41,714 bases of DNA, taken from assembly GCF_018780625.1 (NCBI RefSeq), contig NZ_JADMJK010000082.1:1-41714 (forward strand). The letters are read 5' to 3'. The notes under the pieces are model-generated. The model did no database searches, was not told the origin of the DNA, and saw nothing but the letters and a program-made list of their open reading frames with translations. Shown here in pieces: positions 1 through 8,112 of this stretch. The DNA is from Polaromonas sp. Its GTDB lineage: Bacteria; Pseudomonadota; Gammaproteobacteria; Burkholderiales; Burkholderiaceae_C. Numbering within the stretch: the first letter of the stretch is position 1; every line of letters starts with the position of its first letter. Position numbers and translations under genes: made by a program.

Positions 1-675
1 CTCGCCGCCGCGCAGCGGGTAGTGCACCAGGTGGCAGTTCGGGCCGACCCAGATGGCGGCCGCGTTCCACTGCAGGTCAGCCGGGAAGTCCTTCTTGTCG
101 ATCACGGCGCGGTAGACCACATGGCCGGTCACGCGGGCCAGGTCGCCCACGAACTGCTCGCGCACCACCGACTTCACACCGTCGGCGCCGATCAGCGCAA
201 TGCCCTTGTGGGCGGTGCCGCGCTGGTCATGGACCGTCACGCTGCGCTCGTCCTGCTCGATGCGCTCGGCGCGGGTGGAGGTCAGGAATTCGACCTTGCC
301 GGTTTCCTGCGCGCCTTCCAGCAGCGACTTGTGCACATCGACGCGGTGGATCACGGCGTAGGGGTTGCCGAAACGCTTGCGAAATGCCTCGCCCGTCGGG
401 ATCCGGCCCACCAGGGAGCCGTCGACCGCGTCATGCATCACCATCTCGTCGGTGTAGACCGCACGGCTGCGGGCCTTTTCTCCGATTCCCAGCGCATCAA
501 AGGCATGAAAGGCATTGGGGCCGAGCTGGATGCCCGCGCCGATCTCGCCGATCTCGGGCGCCTGCTCCAGCACCTTGACGGCAAAGCCGCGCCGCACCAG
601 GGCCAGCGCTGCGGCCAGCCCCCCAATGCCGCCGCCGGCAACGAGAACGGGCAGGTCGGCTGATTTGTCGCTCAT
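1..675 (-). CDS. FAD-dependent 3-hydroxybenzoate 6-hydroxylase-like monooxygenase (partial)
   Basis: Only the N-terminal 225 codons are present; the gene runs off the left edge. The protein starts MSDKSADLPVLVAGGGIGG, so a Rossmann GxGxxG FAD-binding motif lies at about residues 14-19, and a later IGADG segment is the second FAD/NAD contact of group A flavoprotein monooxygenases. The family hydroxylates aromatic acids with NAD(P)H and O2. The overall pattern resembles 3-hydroxybenzoate 6-hydroxylases (NagX/XlnD/MhbM class), which make gentisate. The start is the ATG at 675, preceded by an AGGAG ribosome site at about 683-687. It diverges from a MarR regulator, which fits aromatic-inducible control. 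Salicylate 1-hydroxylase is the main alternative, because the C-terminal part is missing. Confidence 0.82.
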   Translation of the reverse strand, partial: MSDKSADLPVLVAGGGIGGLAAALALVRRGFAVKVLEQAPEIGEIGAGIQLGPNAFHAFDALGIGEKARSRAVYTDEMVMHDAVDGSLVGRIPTGEAFRKRFGNPYAVIHRVDVHKSLLEGAQETGKVEFLTSTRAERIEQDERSVTVHDQRGTAHKGIALIGADGVKSVVREQFVGDLARVTGHVVYRAVIDKKDFPADLQWNAAAIWVGPNCHLVHYPLRGGE

Positions 676-747
676 TTTTTTACTCCTGAAATGGTTGAGA
701 GGTTGAAAGTTGCTAGGCTATGGGCAATATCGGGAATACATACAAAG

Positions 748-786
748 TACACTGATGATTAGTGTAGTGATGATGCAAATAATCAT
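748..786. promoter_or_regulatory. Two inverted repeats, candidate MarR operators
   Basis: TACACT (748-753) and AGTGTA (761-766) form a perfect inverted repeat with a 7-nt spacer. A second repeat, ATGAT (770-774) and ATCAT (782-786), also has a 7-nt spacer. The two centres are 21 bp apart, about two helical turns. They sit between the divergent monooxygenase and marR genes, where MarR dimers usually bind. Assignment to this regulator is an inference. Confidence 0.6.
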
Positions 787-818
787 AAATCCGGGAAAAC
801 CCTTAGACTTGAAAATAT

Positions 819-1301
819 ATGGAAACAAAGCCGCGCAAGACCGTTCACATTGACCAGATGCCTGGTCACGCCATTCGTCGGCTGCACCAGATCTCGGTGG
901 GAATCGCGCACCAGGAAGCGCAAGCGCTGGGTATCACGCCGGTGCAGTACGCCATCCTGCAGTCCGTGCACAACCATCCGAACACCGACCAGCGCACGCT
1001 CGCCAACCTGGTGTCCCTGGACACATCCACAACGGCGGGCGTCGTGGACCGGCTGGAGGCGCGCGGTCTGCTCACGCGAAACGCATCACCCGATGACCGC
1101 CGGGTACGCTTGCTGACCCTGACCCTGGCGGGCGAAGAATTGCTTGCCGATGCGATTCCGTGCATGGCAAGGGTCCAGGAGTTGATCCTGGCGCCGCTGA
1201 CGCCCAGTCAGCGCAAGGAGTTCATGCACCTGCTGAACCAGTTGGTGACCGTAAACCAGGAACTCAGCCGCGCGCACAGCGAAACCGGCAAGCTGGCCTG
1301 A
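819..1301 (+). CDS. MarR-family transcriptional regulator
   Basis: This 160-residue protein has the usual MarR length. Its central winged helix (about residues 50-105) reads TLANLVSLDTSTTAGVVDRL, then a wing with SPDDRRVRLLTLT, matching the family's recognition helix and DxR wing. MarR proteins are dimeric repressors released by phenolic or aromatic ligands. The gene diverges from the aromatic monooxygenase and shares its 143-bp intergenic region, so control of that gene and of itself is likely. The ATG at 819 has no strong ribosome site; no better in-frame start is seen. The ligand is inferred to be a hydroxybenzoate. Confidence 0.88.
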   Translation: METKPRKTVHIDQMPGHAIRRLHQISVGIAHQEAQALGITPVQYAILQSVHNHPNTDQRTLANLVSLDTSTTAGVVDRLEARGLLTRNASPDDRRVRLLTLTLAGEELLADAIPCMARVQELILAPLTPSQRKEFMHLLNQLVTVNQELSRAHSETGKLA

Positions 1302-1317
1302 GGATGGTTCAACAAAG

Positions 1318-1391
1318 CCCTGACAGCCCTCGGCCTGTCAGGGGAAACAACAATTTCCCGTCATTCCCGGGGGACGCGGGAAGTTATTTTT
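1318..1391. terminator. Two hairpins between convergent marR and parC
   Basis: A perfect 9-bp stem (1318-1326 with 1335-1343, 8-nt loop) has no U-run on the plus strand. A second hairpin with TTCCCG (1355-1360) pairing CGGGAA (1377-1382) is followed by a T-run at about 1387-1391, so it probably ends marR. The first could stop parC transcription on the other strand. Both lie between convergent genes. Confidence 0.5.
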
Positions 1392-1439
1392 AGCCATGGC
1401 CTCATGGCTGGCCACCAGCCCGCCCGGCAATGGGTTTCA

Positions 1440-3803
1440 TCACTCCACCCGGGTTATCGCGGCCGGTTTGAAGCCCAGGTCCGCCGCCTTGCCCTTGCGC
1501 GCGCGCGCCGCCCTGGCGTTGTTCAGGCTGCGGATTTCCAGCGTTTCCTCGCGCACCTTGCCGCCGCGTCCAATGCCTTCAATCTTCACGCTGCGGGTGT
1601 AAGCGGCGGCACCGGCCAGAGTGTCCTTGGCATCCAGGTCGATCAGCACCAGGCCGCGCCCGCCCTTGTCCATCTGCTTGAGCTCGCTGATCTCAAACGT
1701 CAGGATGCGGCCGCCGGTAGACGCGCAGGCGACATGCGTGGCCGGCAACAAAGGCTGGCTGCCGCTGCTGCCCTGCGCATGCGAGGGACGGCACAGGGTT
1801 TCGCCTTCGCCCAAACCGATGAAGGCCTTGCCGCTCTTGTTGCGCGACACCATGCTTTCGACCGTGGCCAGAAAGCCGCAGCCGCCCGAGCCGGACAGCA
1901 GCAGCAGGGCCGAAGGCGGTCCGGAAAAGTAATGCACCAACTGGGTGCCCGACTCCAGTTCGATCAGCGTGGTGACGGGCTGGCCGTCGCCGCGCGCGCC
2001 GGGCAGCGCGGCCACCGGCACCGAATACACCCGGCCATTGCTGCCAAACGCCAGCAGCATGTCCACCGTGCGGCATTCAAACGTGCCGTACAGCCCGTCG
2101 CCGGCCTTGAAGGCAAAGCTGGCGGCGTCGTGGCCATGGCCGCCCCGGGCCCGGACCCAGCCCTTGCTGCTGACCACGACCGTGACCGGTTCGTCCAGCA
2201 CCTTGATGTCGAGCACCACCTTTTTCTCGGCCTGGATCAAGGTGCGGCGCGGGTCGGCAAACACCTTGGCGTCAGCCTCAATTTCCTTGATCAGCAGCCG
2301 GCGCAGCGCCGTCGGGCTGCCCAGGATTTCCTCCAGCCTGCCCTGCTCCTCGCGCAGGGCTTTCAGCTCCTGCTCGATCTTGATGGCTTCCAGCCGCGCC
2401 AGCTGGCGCAGGCGGATTTCCAGGATATCTTCTGCCTGGCGGTCGCTCAGCGCAAAGCGCGCGATCAGTGCGGCCTTGGGCTCGTCAGCCTGGCGAATGA
2501 TGGCAATCACTTCGTCGATGTTGAGCAGCACCAGATGCCGCCCCTCCAAAATGTGGATGCGGTCCAGCACCTTGTCGAGCCGGTGCTGCGAGCGCCGCTG
2601 CACCGTGGTCTGGCGAAACGCGATCCACTCGACCAGTATTTGCCGCAAGGACTTCTGCGTCGGCTTGCCGTCCAGCCCCACCATGGTCAGGTTGATGGAA
2701 GACGAACTCTCCAGGCTGGTGTGGGCCAGCAGGATGTTGATGAGTTCGGACTGCCCGATCTTGCTGGTCTTGGGCTCAAACACCAGGCGCACGGCGGCGT
2801 CCTTGCTGGACTCGTCGCGCACCAGATCCAGCACCGACAGCACGGTCTGCTTGAGTTGCACCTGGTCCTGGCTCAGCGCCTTCTTGCCGGTCTTGATTTT
2901 CGGGTTGGTCAGCTCCTCGATCTCTTCCAGCACCCGCTGCGTACTGACGCCGGGCGGCAACTCCTGCACCACCAGACGCCACTGGCCGCGCGCCAGCTCT
3001 TCAATCTTCCATCGCGCGCGCACCTTCAGGGAGCCCCGGCCGGTGTTGTAGGCCGACGCAATTTCCTGGGCGTTCGAAATGATTTGCCCGCCGCCGGGGT
3101 AGTCGGGGCCGGCAATCAGCGTGTACAACTCCTCGTCGCTGAGCTGCGGCGTTTTGATCAGGGCGACACAGGCGTCCGCCACCTCGCGCAGGTTGTGGCT
3201 CGGGATTTCAGTGGCCAGGCCCACGGCAATGCCACTGGCACCATTGAGCAGCGTGAACGGCAGGCGTGCTGGCAACTGCCGGGGCTCCTCGGTCGAGCCG
3301 TCGTAGTTCGGGATGAAATCGACTGTGCCCTCGTCAATCTCTTCCATCAGCAGACTCGTGATGCGGGCCAGTCGCGCCTCGGTGTAGCGCATGGCCGCCG
3401 CGCCGTCGCCGTCGCGGCTACCGAAGTTGCCCTGGCCGTCGATTAGCGGGTAGCGCTGCGAAAAGTCCTGCGCCATGCGCACCAGCGCATCGTAAGCGGC
3501 CTGGTCGCCGTGCGGATGAAAGCGGCCCAGCACATCACCGACCACGCGGGCGCTCTTGACGGGCCGGGCACCGGTTGCGTTATTGGCGCCACCAAAGCCC
3601 AGGCCCATGCGCGCCATGCTGTACAAAATGCGCCGCTGCACCGGCTTTTGGCCGTCACACACATCAGGCAGCGCCCGGCCCTTGACCACGCTGAGCGCGT
3701 ATTCAAGGTAGGCACGCTGCGCGTAGGCGGCGAGCGAATCCTGATCGGCAGGCTCAGGCGTTGGAGCGGGGACCGGGGCGTCCGGCGTAAAAAGATCCGT
3801 CAT
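1440..3803 (-). CDS. parC: DNA topoisomerase IV subunit A
   Basis: This 787-residue GyrA/ParC-family protein is the DNA-cleaving subunit of topoisomerase IV, which decatenates daughter chromosomes. The catalytic tyrosine is Y140 in AAMRYTEAR, and the quinolone-determining loop is [10 protein letters not shown] (residues 96-105). Q101 takes the place of the usual Ser80 (E. coli ParC) and D105 that of Glu84. The C-terminal third is the beta-pinwheel region. ParC rather than GyrA is indicated by length and by the operon, which begins with parE. The ATG at 3803 is 80 bp downstream of the GGDEF-like gene. The last codons run into the marR-parC terminator region. Confidence 0.95.
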   Translation of the reverse strand: MTDLFTPDAPVPAPTPEPADQDSLAAYAQRAYLEYALSVVKGRALPDVCDGQKPVQRRILYSMARMGLGFGGANNATGARPVKSARVVGDVLGRFHPHGDQAAYDALVRMAQDFSQRYPLIDGQGNFGSRDGDGAAAMRYTEARLARITSLLMEEIDEGTVDFIPNYDGSTEEPRQLPARLPFTLLNGASGIAVGLATEIPSHNLREVADACVALIKTPQLSDEELYTLIAGPDYPGGGQIISNAQEIASAYNTGRGSLKVRARWKIEELARGQWRLVVQELPPGVSTQRVLEEIEELTNPKIKTGKKALSQDQVQLKQTVLSVLDLVRDESSKDAAVRLVFEPKTSKIGQSELINILLAHTSLESSSSINLTMVGLDGKPTQKSLRQILVEWIAFRQTTVQRRSQHRLDKVLDRIHILEGRHLVLLNIDEVIAIIRQADEPKAALIARFALSDRQAEDILEIRLRQLARLEAIKIEQELKALREEQGRLEEILGSPTALRRLLIKEIEADAKVFADPRRTLIQAEKKVVLDIKVLDEPVTVVVSSKGWVRARGGHGHDAASFAFKAGDGLYGTFECRTVDMLLAFGSNGRVYSVPVAALPGARGDGQPVTTLIELESGTQLVHYFSGPPSALLLLSGSGGCGFLATVESMVSRNKSGKAFIGLGEGETLCRPSHAQGSSGSQPLLPATHVACASTGGRILTFEISELKQMDKGGRGLVLIDLDAKDTLAGAAAYTRSVKIEGIGRGGKVREETLEIRSLNNARAARARKGKAADLGFKPAAITRVE

Positions 3804-3883
3804 GAAATGGCTCGGTTTTTTCAGGTTATGCGGGTATGCGGGTCATGCCATGCCGCTGCGCCCGAAGGGCAGCAGTCAAGGCG

Positions 3884-5086
3884 CTAGTAGTCGGAGTCGA
3901 TTTTGGGTCCGTCAGGCTTGAGGGTGTCGCCCTCGGCAACGAGCCATATGCTGCGCGAACGGTGGCTGCGGGGCCAGCGCCTGAATTGCCCGGTCAGCGA
4001 CGTCAGCCAGGCATGCGTCGCAGCGAGCGCCATCGGGCGCATCGATGTCAGGTGGCTGACGATGACGCGAAACTGGAGCTCCACGCCGGACAACTGGGGG
4101 CTGTCGATGCGCAGGCCGCTCACCACCAGCCGGGTCGCCATCGCATTGATCTCGGCCACCCCGGACAAGCCTTGCGCCAGCACGGCAAACCGGCCGCCGC
4201 TGATGCGGGCAGCCAGATCATTGTCGCCAATGGAGCGCCGCAGGCGCAGCGCCGCTTCCAGCGACATTTTTTCACTGGAATCAGGCCCCAGCTGATTCAG
4301 CAGCCCCTGCCAGTTCTGCACTTCAATCAGAAAAACCGCGCTGCTGACCGTGCCTTGACGGGCACGCGACATCACGCGCATCAGCCGTTCCACCAGCACC
4401 TGGGAGGTCGCCAGCCCCGTCAGTGGGTCGGTAACATTGGCAGAAATGCTGCGCACCCGGCTTTCATTGAGCAGGCGGCTACGCCAGACCAGCGCCAGGT
4501 AAATCGGCGGCACCTGCACCAGGAGCATCAGCACCACCGGCGCGTGGGCTTGCCGGGCCACGGCAAACCCGGCCAAAAACCACAGGGCTGTCGCCAGCCC
4601 GGCAACATGCCCTGCCAGCAGCCACCATTTCCAGGGACCTGCGGTGTCCCGGGACTGCACCACGGCGTAGGCGGAAATAGCCAGCAGCACCAAGACCCAG
4701 GCGAAAGCAGCCACTGCCAAATAGTCATTGGCACCAGGGACCGCATAAAAACCTGCCAGGGCCAGCGTGGTCAGTGCCAGCAGGGTCAGGGCGGTCTTGA
4801 TCTGCCCCATGGATTGCCGATTTTTCAGCAGCCACATCTGGAGCCCGGCCAGCATCGCAGGACCCGCCACCAGCGGCAGGCGCTGGAGCAATTCGCCATG
4901 GGCCTGCAGTCGCTGCCCCGCGAGCGTCACCACCACCATGAGGCACAGATAGGCCGCCAGCCCCAGCAGCGTGCGCTCCCCGTAGGCGTAGCCAACAATC
5001 AGGCTGAGCAGCAGCACCAGCCCCAGCACACCAACCGCAATACCCAGCGCAAAAATACCCGGGTTGAACACAAGATGCAGGTCCAT
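3884..5086 (-). CDS. Membrane protein with degenerate GGDEF domain
   Basis: The 400-residue protein has an N-terminal half of about six hydrophobic segments (residues 10-200). After it comes a GGDEF-like domain opening with VTDPLTGLAT (about 218-227). The signature that should read GGDEF is SGGRF (296-300, context ARISGGRFAVL). The acidic metal-binding residues are therefore gone, and the upstream metal-site segment reads VFLIEVQNW. Diguanylate cyclase activity is very unlikely. Such domains can bind c-di-GMP or GTP or act as scaffolds. Its ATG overlaps the transglycosylase stop (TGATG at 5084-5088), implying translational coupling inside the parE-parC operon. Function here is unknown. Confidence 0.8.
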   Translation of the reverse strand: MDLHLVFNPGIFALGIAVGVLGLVLLLSLIVGYAYGERTLLGLAAYLCLMVVVTLAGQRLQAHGELLQRLPLVAGPAMLAGLQMWLLKNRQSMGQIKTALTLLALTTLALAGFYAVPGANDYLAVAAFAWVLVLLAISAYAVVQSRDTAGPWKWWLLAGHVAGLATALWFLAGFAVARQAHAPVVLMLLVQVPPIYLALVWRSRLLNESRVRSISANVTDPLTGLATSQVLVERLMRVMSRARQGTVSSAVFLIEVQNWQGLLNQLGPDSSEKMSLEAALRLRRSIGDNDLAARISGGRFAVLAQGLSGVAEINAMATRLVVSGLRIDSPQLSGVELQFRVIVSHLTSMRPMALAATHAWLTSLTGQFRRWPRSHRSRSIWLVAEGDTLKPDGPKIDSDY

Positions 5087-5979
5087 CAGTCCCGCACGGC
5101 CTTCACTTCTGGGGAGGGGCCGGACGCCACTTGGAGGGGGACCATGTTGCCGCGACCACGGGTGCCCCCCATCATTTCCATGCGCACTCGACCCGAAGCG
5201 GCCATCGCTCCGGGCGGCTTGAGGTGGTTGTAAAGCTGCATCACGGTTTTGACGTAATTTTTGGTTTCCGGGTAATTCGGTATCTTGTTGCCCGCCCGCT
5301 GCACGGCGCCCTCGCCTGCGTTATAGGCCGCAAGGGCCAGTTCAAGCTGGCCGGGGAACAGCTTGATCAGGTAACTCAAATACCTGGATCCTGCCCCGAT
5401 GTTGGTGCGGGGGTCTGTCAGCTTTTTCTGGATCGCAGACGTCTTGTCGGCTCTGACGCCATAGCGCTCGGCTGTCGGCGGAATCAGCTGCATCAGGCCA
5501 ACGGCGCCCTTGGGTGAAACGGCGTGGGTGTCAAACCCGGACTCGGTAGCGATCAGGGCCTGCAGCAGTTCATAGTCAATTCCGTGCGCCAGTGAAGCTT
5601 CGCGCAGCAAATGCCTGACCGCCTTGTAGTTGGGCGATACGTCAAAAAAGGCCTGTAGTTTGGGCGGTACCCCTGCCGCGCCCGCCGCCGGGTAGGCGCT
5701 ACGGCCCGACGCTTCGCCGTTATCGCCCGCGTTGAAACTCTCGCCGCCGCCGCCGCCGCCGCCGCGAAAAAACAGCTCGTAGCGCTCATCCAGCCTGGTC
5801 GCTGAAAAGTGCGCCGTGCCCTGCGCATTGACATAACCCCATACATCTGCCCGGGCAGGGACGGCCTGCAAAGCCGCGACCAAGATGAGCAGCAAGGAAA
5901 AACCCAGCGCGCGCCAACGGGTGGCCCCGCCCCAAGCTGGCCGTGGCAACAACGAAACTAACTTGGCGCAAGGGTTCAT
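5086..5979 (-). CDS. Lytic transglycosylase (SLT domain) with DUF4124-like N terminus
   Basis: The protein has 297 residues from the ATG at 5979, which shares one base with the parE stop; a TTG one codon upstream is less likely. A signal peptide ends near PARA (residues 41-44). A short segment beginning DVWGYVNAQGTAHFS resembles DUF4124. A tract of seven glycines spans residues 73-79. The SLT domain contains catalytic Glu146 in ALIATESGF, then SPKGAVGLMQLIP, and later LALAAYNAGEGAV. It should cleave peptidoglycan glycan strands to 1,6-anhydro ends in the periplasm. Position between parE and parC is unusual for a wall enzyme and suggests co-expression with chromosome decatenation. Confidence 0.88.
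   Translation of the reverse strand: MNPCAKLVSLLPRPAWGGATRWRALGFSLLLILVAALQAVPARADVWGYVNAQGTAHFSATRLDERYELFFRGGGGGGGESFNAGDNGEASGRSAYPAAGAAGVPPKLQAFFDVSPNYKAVRHLLREASLAHGIDYELLQALIATESGFDTHAVSPKGAVGLMQLIPPTAERYGVRADKTSAIQKKLTDPRTNIGAGSRYLSYLIKLFPGQLELALAAYNAGEGAVQRAGNKIPNYPETKNYVKTVMQLYNHLKPPGAMAASGRVRMEMMGGTRGRGNMVPLQVASGPSPEVKAVRD
5743..5764. repeat. GCC triplet microsatellite encoding polyglycine
   Basis: About seven consecutive GCC/CCG triplets lie inside the lytic transglycosylase and encode Gly73-Gly79. Length changes by whole triplets would keep the frame and alter only the linker after the N-terminal domain. Confidence 0.8.
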
Positions 5980-7949
5980 CAAATATCAATTTCTACGGCA
6001 TCGCCGTGCAACTCCATCAGTTCGCGGCGCGCCGCTGCTTCGCCTTTGCCCATCAGCTTGGTAATCAAGCCCTCGGTTTGCAGGAAATCCTGGTTACCCA
6101 GTTGCACGGGCAACAGCCGGCGCGTGTCGGGGTTGAGCGTGGTGTCCCACAATTGCTCGGCGCTCATTTCACCCAGGCCCTTGAAGCGGCTGATGCTCCA
6201 GGCATTTTCACGCACGCCATCCTTGCGCAATTTATCCAATATGGCGTTCAATTCCCCTTCATCAAGGGCATACACCTTGGAGGCCGGTTTTTTGCCGCGT
6301 GCCGGCGCATCCACGCGAAACAACGGTGGCTTGGCGACAAAGACATGGCCGGTTTCAATCAATTTGGGAAAGTGGCGAAAAAACAGCGTCAGCAGCAGCA
6401 CCTGGATGTGCGAGCCGTCCACGTCGGCGTCAGACAGGATGCAGACCTTGCCGTAGCGCAGGCCGCTCAAATCCGGCGTGTCGTTCGGGCCATGCGGATC
6501 GACGCCGATAGCCACTGAAATGTCGTGAATCTCGGTGTTGCCAAACAGCCGGTCACGGTCGACTTCCCAGGTGTTGAGCACCTTGCCGCGCAGCGGCAAG
6601 ACCGCCTGGCTTTCCTTGTCCCGGCCCATTTTGGCACTGCCGCCGGCCGAGTCTCCTTCGACCAGAAACAGCTCATTGTTCGCCAGGTCCTTGCTTTCGC
6701 AGTCGGTCAGCTTGCCGGGCAGCACGGCCACGCCCGAGCCCTTGCGTTTTTCAACTTTTTGACCTGCCTTTTGCCGCGTTTGCGCCGCCTTGATGGCGAG
6801 TTCAGCGAGCTTTTTGCCGTACTCCACATGCTGGTTCAGCCACAGCTCCAGCGCCGGGCGCACATAGCTGGAGACCAGCCGCACCGCATCGCGCGAATTC
6901 AGGCGTTCCTTGATCTGGCCCTGAAACTGCGGGTCCAGCACCTTGGCCGAGAGCACGTAGCTGGCGCGGGCAAACACATCTTCGGGCAAGAGCTTGACGC
7001 CCTTGGGCAGCAGCGAATGCAGCTCTATGAAGCTCTTGACGGCCGTGAACAGGCCGTCGCGCAGACCGCTTTCGTGCGTGCCGCCGGCGCTGGTCGGAAT
7101 CAGGTTGACATAGCTTTCGCGCACCGGCTGGCCGAATTCGGTAAAGGCCACGCACCAGCTGGCGCCCTCGCCCTCGGCAAAACTGTCGTGCGAGGCGTCG
7201 GCGAAGCCTTCCCCTTCAAACAGCGGAATCACCGGGTCGCCGGTCAGCGTCTGCATCAGGTAGTCGCGCAGGCCGCCCTTGTAAAGCCAGGTTTGTGTTT
7301 CCCTGGTTTTCTCGGTGGTCAGCGTCACGCTGACGCCGGGCATCAGCACTGCCTTGCTGCGCAGCAAATGCGTCAACTCGGCCATCGGCAGCGCGGGCGA
7401 CTCAAAATATTTGACGTCGGGCCAGGCACGCACCGTGGTGCCGCACTTGCGGTCGCCGTCGCCGTTCTTGCGCAGCACCAGCGGCTCAATCACGTCACCA
7501 CCGGAAAACGCCAGTTGGGCCACCTGGCCTTCGCGGTAGGAGGTGACTTCCAGCCGGGTCGACAGCGCATTGGTCACGCTGACGCCGACACCGTGCAGGC
7601 CCCCTGAAAAACTGTAGGCGCCGCCCTTGCCCTTGTCGAACTTGCCGCCCGCATGCAGGCGGGTGAACACCAATTCCACCACCGGCGCATTTTCTTCCGG
7701 ATGCAGGCCAAACGGAATGCCGCGGCCGTCGTCTTCAATACTGACAGAGCCATCGGCGTGCAGCGTGACCCGGAGCTTTTTGCCGTGCCCGGCCAGCGCT
7801 TCGTCGGCCGAGTTGTCCAGCACCTCCTGGATGATGTGCAAGGGGTTGTCGGTACGCGTGTACATGCCCGGACGCTGCTTGACGGGCTCCAGGCCCTTGA
7901 GCACGCGTATCGAGCTTTCAGAATAGTCGGTAAGTAGTTTGTCGGCCAT
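5979..7949 (-). CDS. parE: DNA topoisomerase IV subunit B
   Basis: At 656 residues the protein is close to ParE length and lacks the extra insertion of proteobacterial GyrB. The Bergerat ATP fold shows EVLDNSADEALAG (E42, N46) and a later GLHGVGVSVTNALS. The TOPRIM domain has LVEGDSAGGSA at about residue 430 and LSDADVDGSHI at about 505. It supplies ATP-driven strand passage to ParC. It is the first gene of a four-gene minus-strand operon and its TGA stop shares a base with the next ATG. A LexA-like box lies 48 bp upstream of its start and overlaps the likely -35 region. Confidence 0.96.
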   Translation of the reverse strand: MADKLLTDYSESSIRVLKGLEPVKQRPGMYTRTDNPLHIIQEVLDNSADEALAGHGKKLRVTLHADGSVSIEDDGRGIPFGLHPEENAPVVELVFTRLHAGGKFDKGKGGAYSFSGGLHGVGVSVTNALSTRLEVTSYREGQVAQLAFSGGDVIEPLVLRKNGDGDRKCGTTVRAWPDVKYFESPALPMAELTHLLRSKAVLMPGVSVTLTTEKTRETQTWLYKGGLRDYLMQTLTGDPVIPLFEGEGFADASHDSFAEGEGASWCVAFTEFGQPVRESYVNLIPTSAGGTHESGLRDGLFTAVKSFIELHSLLPKGVKLLPEDVFARASYVLSAKVLDPQFQGQIKERLNSRDAVRLVSSYVRPALELWLNQHVEYGKKLAELAIKAAQTRQKAGQKVEKRKGSGVAVLPGKLTDCESKDLANNELFLVEGDSAGGSAKMGRDKESQAVLPLRGKVLNTWEVDRDRLFGNTEIHDISVAIGVDPHGPNDTPDLSGLRYGKVCILSDADVDGSHIQVLLLTLFFRHFPKLIETGHVFVAKPPLFRVDAPARGKKPASKVYALDEGELNAILDKLRKDGVRENAWSISRFKGLGEMSAEQLWDTTLNPDTRRLLPVQLGNQDFLQTEGLITKLMGKGEAAARRELMELHGDAVEIDI

Positions 7950-7971
7950 GGCAGTTCAAATGATTGCAGCA

Positions 7972-7977
7972 ATTGTA
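7972..7977 (-). promoter_or_regulatory. Candidate -10 element for parE
   Basis: On the minus strand the sequence reads TACAAT, one mismatch from TATAAT, 22 bp before the parE ATG. The matching -35 position falls at 7995-8000 and has a poor hexamer, overlapping the LexA-like box. Confidence 0.35.
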
Positions 7978-7996
7978 GACCGCTGCCCGGAACTAG

Positions 7997-8012
7997 CTGT
8001 ACAAATACACAG
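7997..8012. promoter_or_regulatory. Candidate LexA (SOS) box
   Basis: CTGTACAAATACACAG matches the CTGT-N8-ACAG core of the gammaproteobacterial and betaproteobacterial LexA operator, and 7 of the 10 inner positions agree with the alternating TA core. It lies between divergent parE (start 7949) and the MFS gene (start 8113). Binding would block the predicted parE promoter. Which gene is controlled is an inference. Confidence 0.5.
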
Positions 8013-8112
8013 CCCAGCCACTGCACGAGCCCAAGACAGGTCTGACACCCTGGCGACGCAACAGGTGCGCAGCGACGCGGCAGCCTCGCCAGATTTTCGT
8101 TACAGTCAAGAG

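Noticed and set aside
1404-3446. 680-residue plus-strand ORF opposite parC
   Set aside because: It is the antisense shadow of parC in GC-rich DNA, with a low-complexity His/Gln/Ala-rich product and no family motifs.
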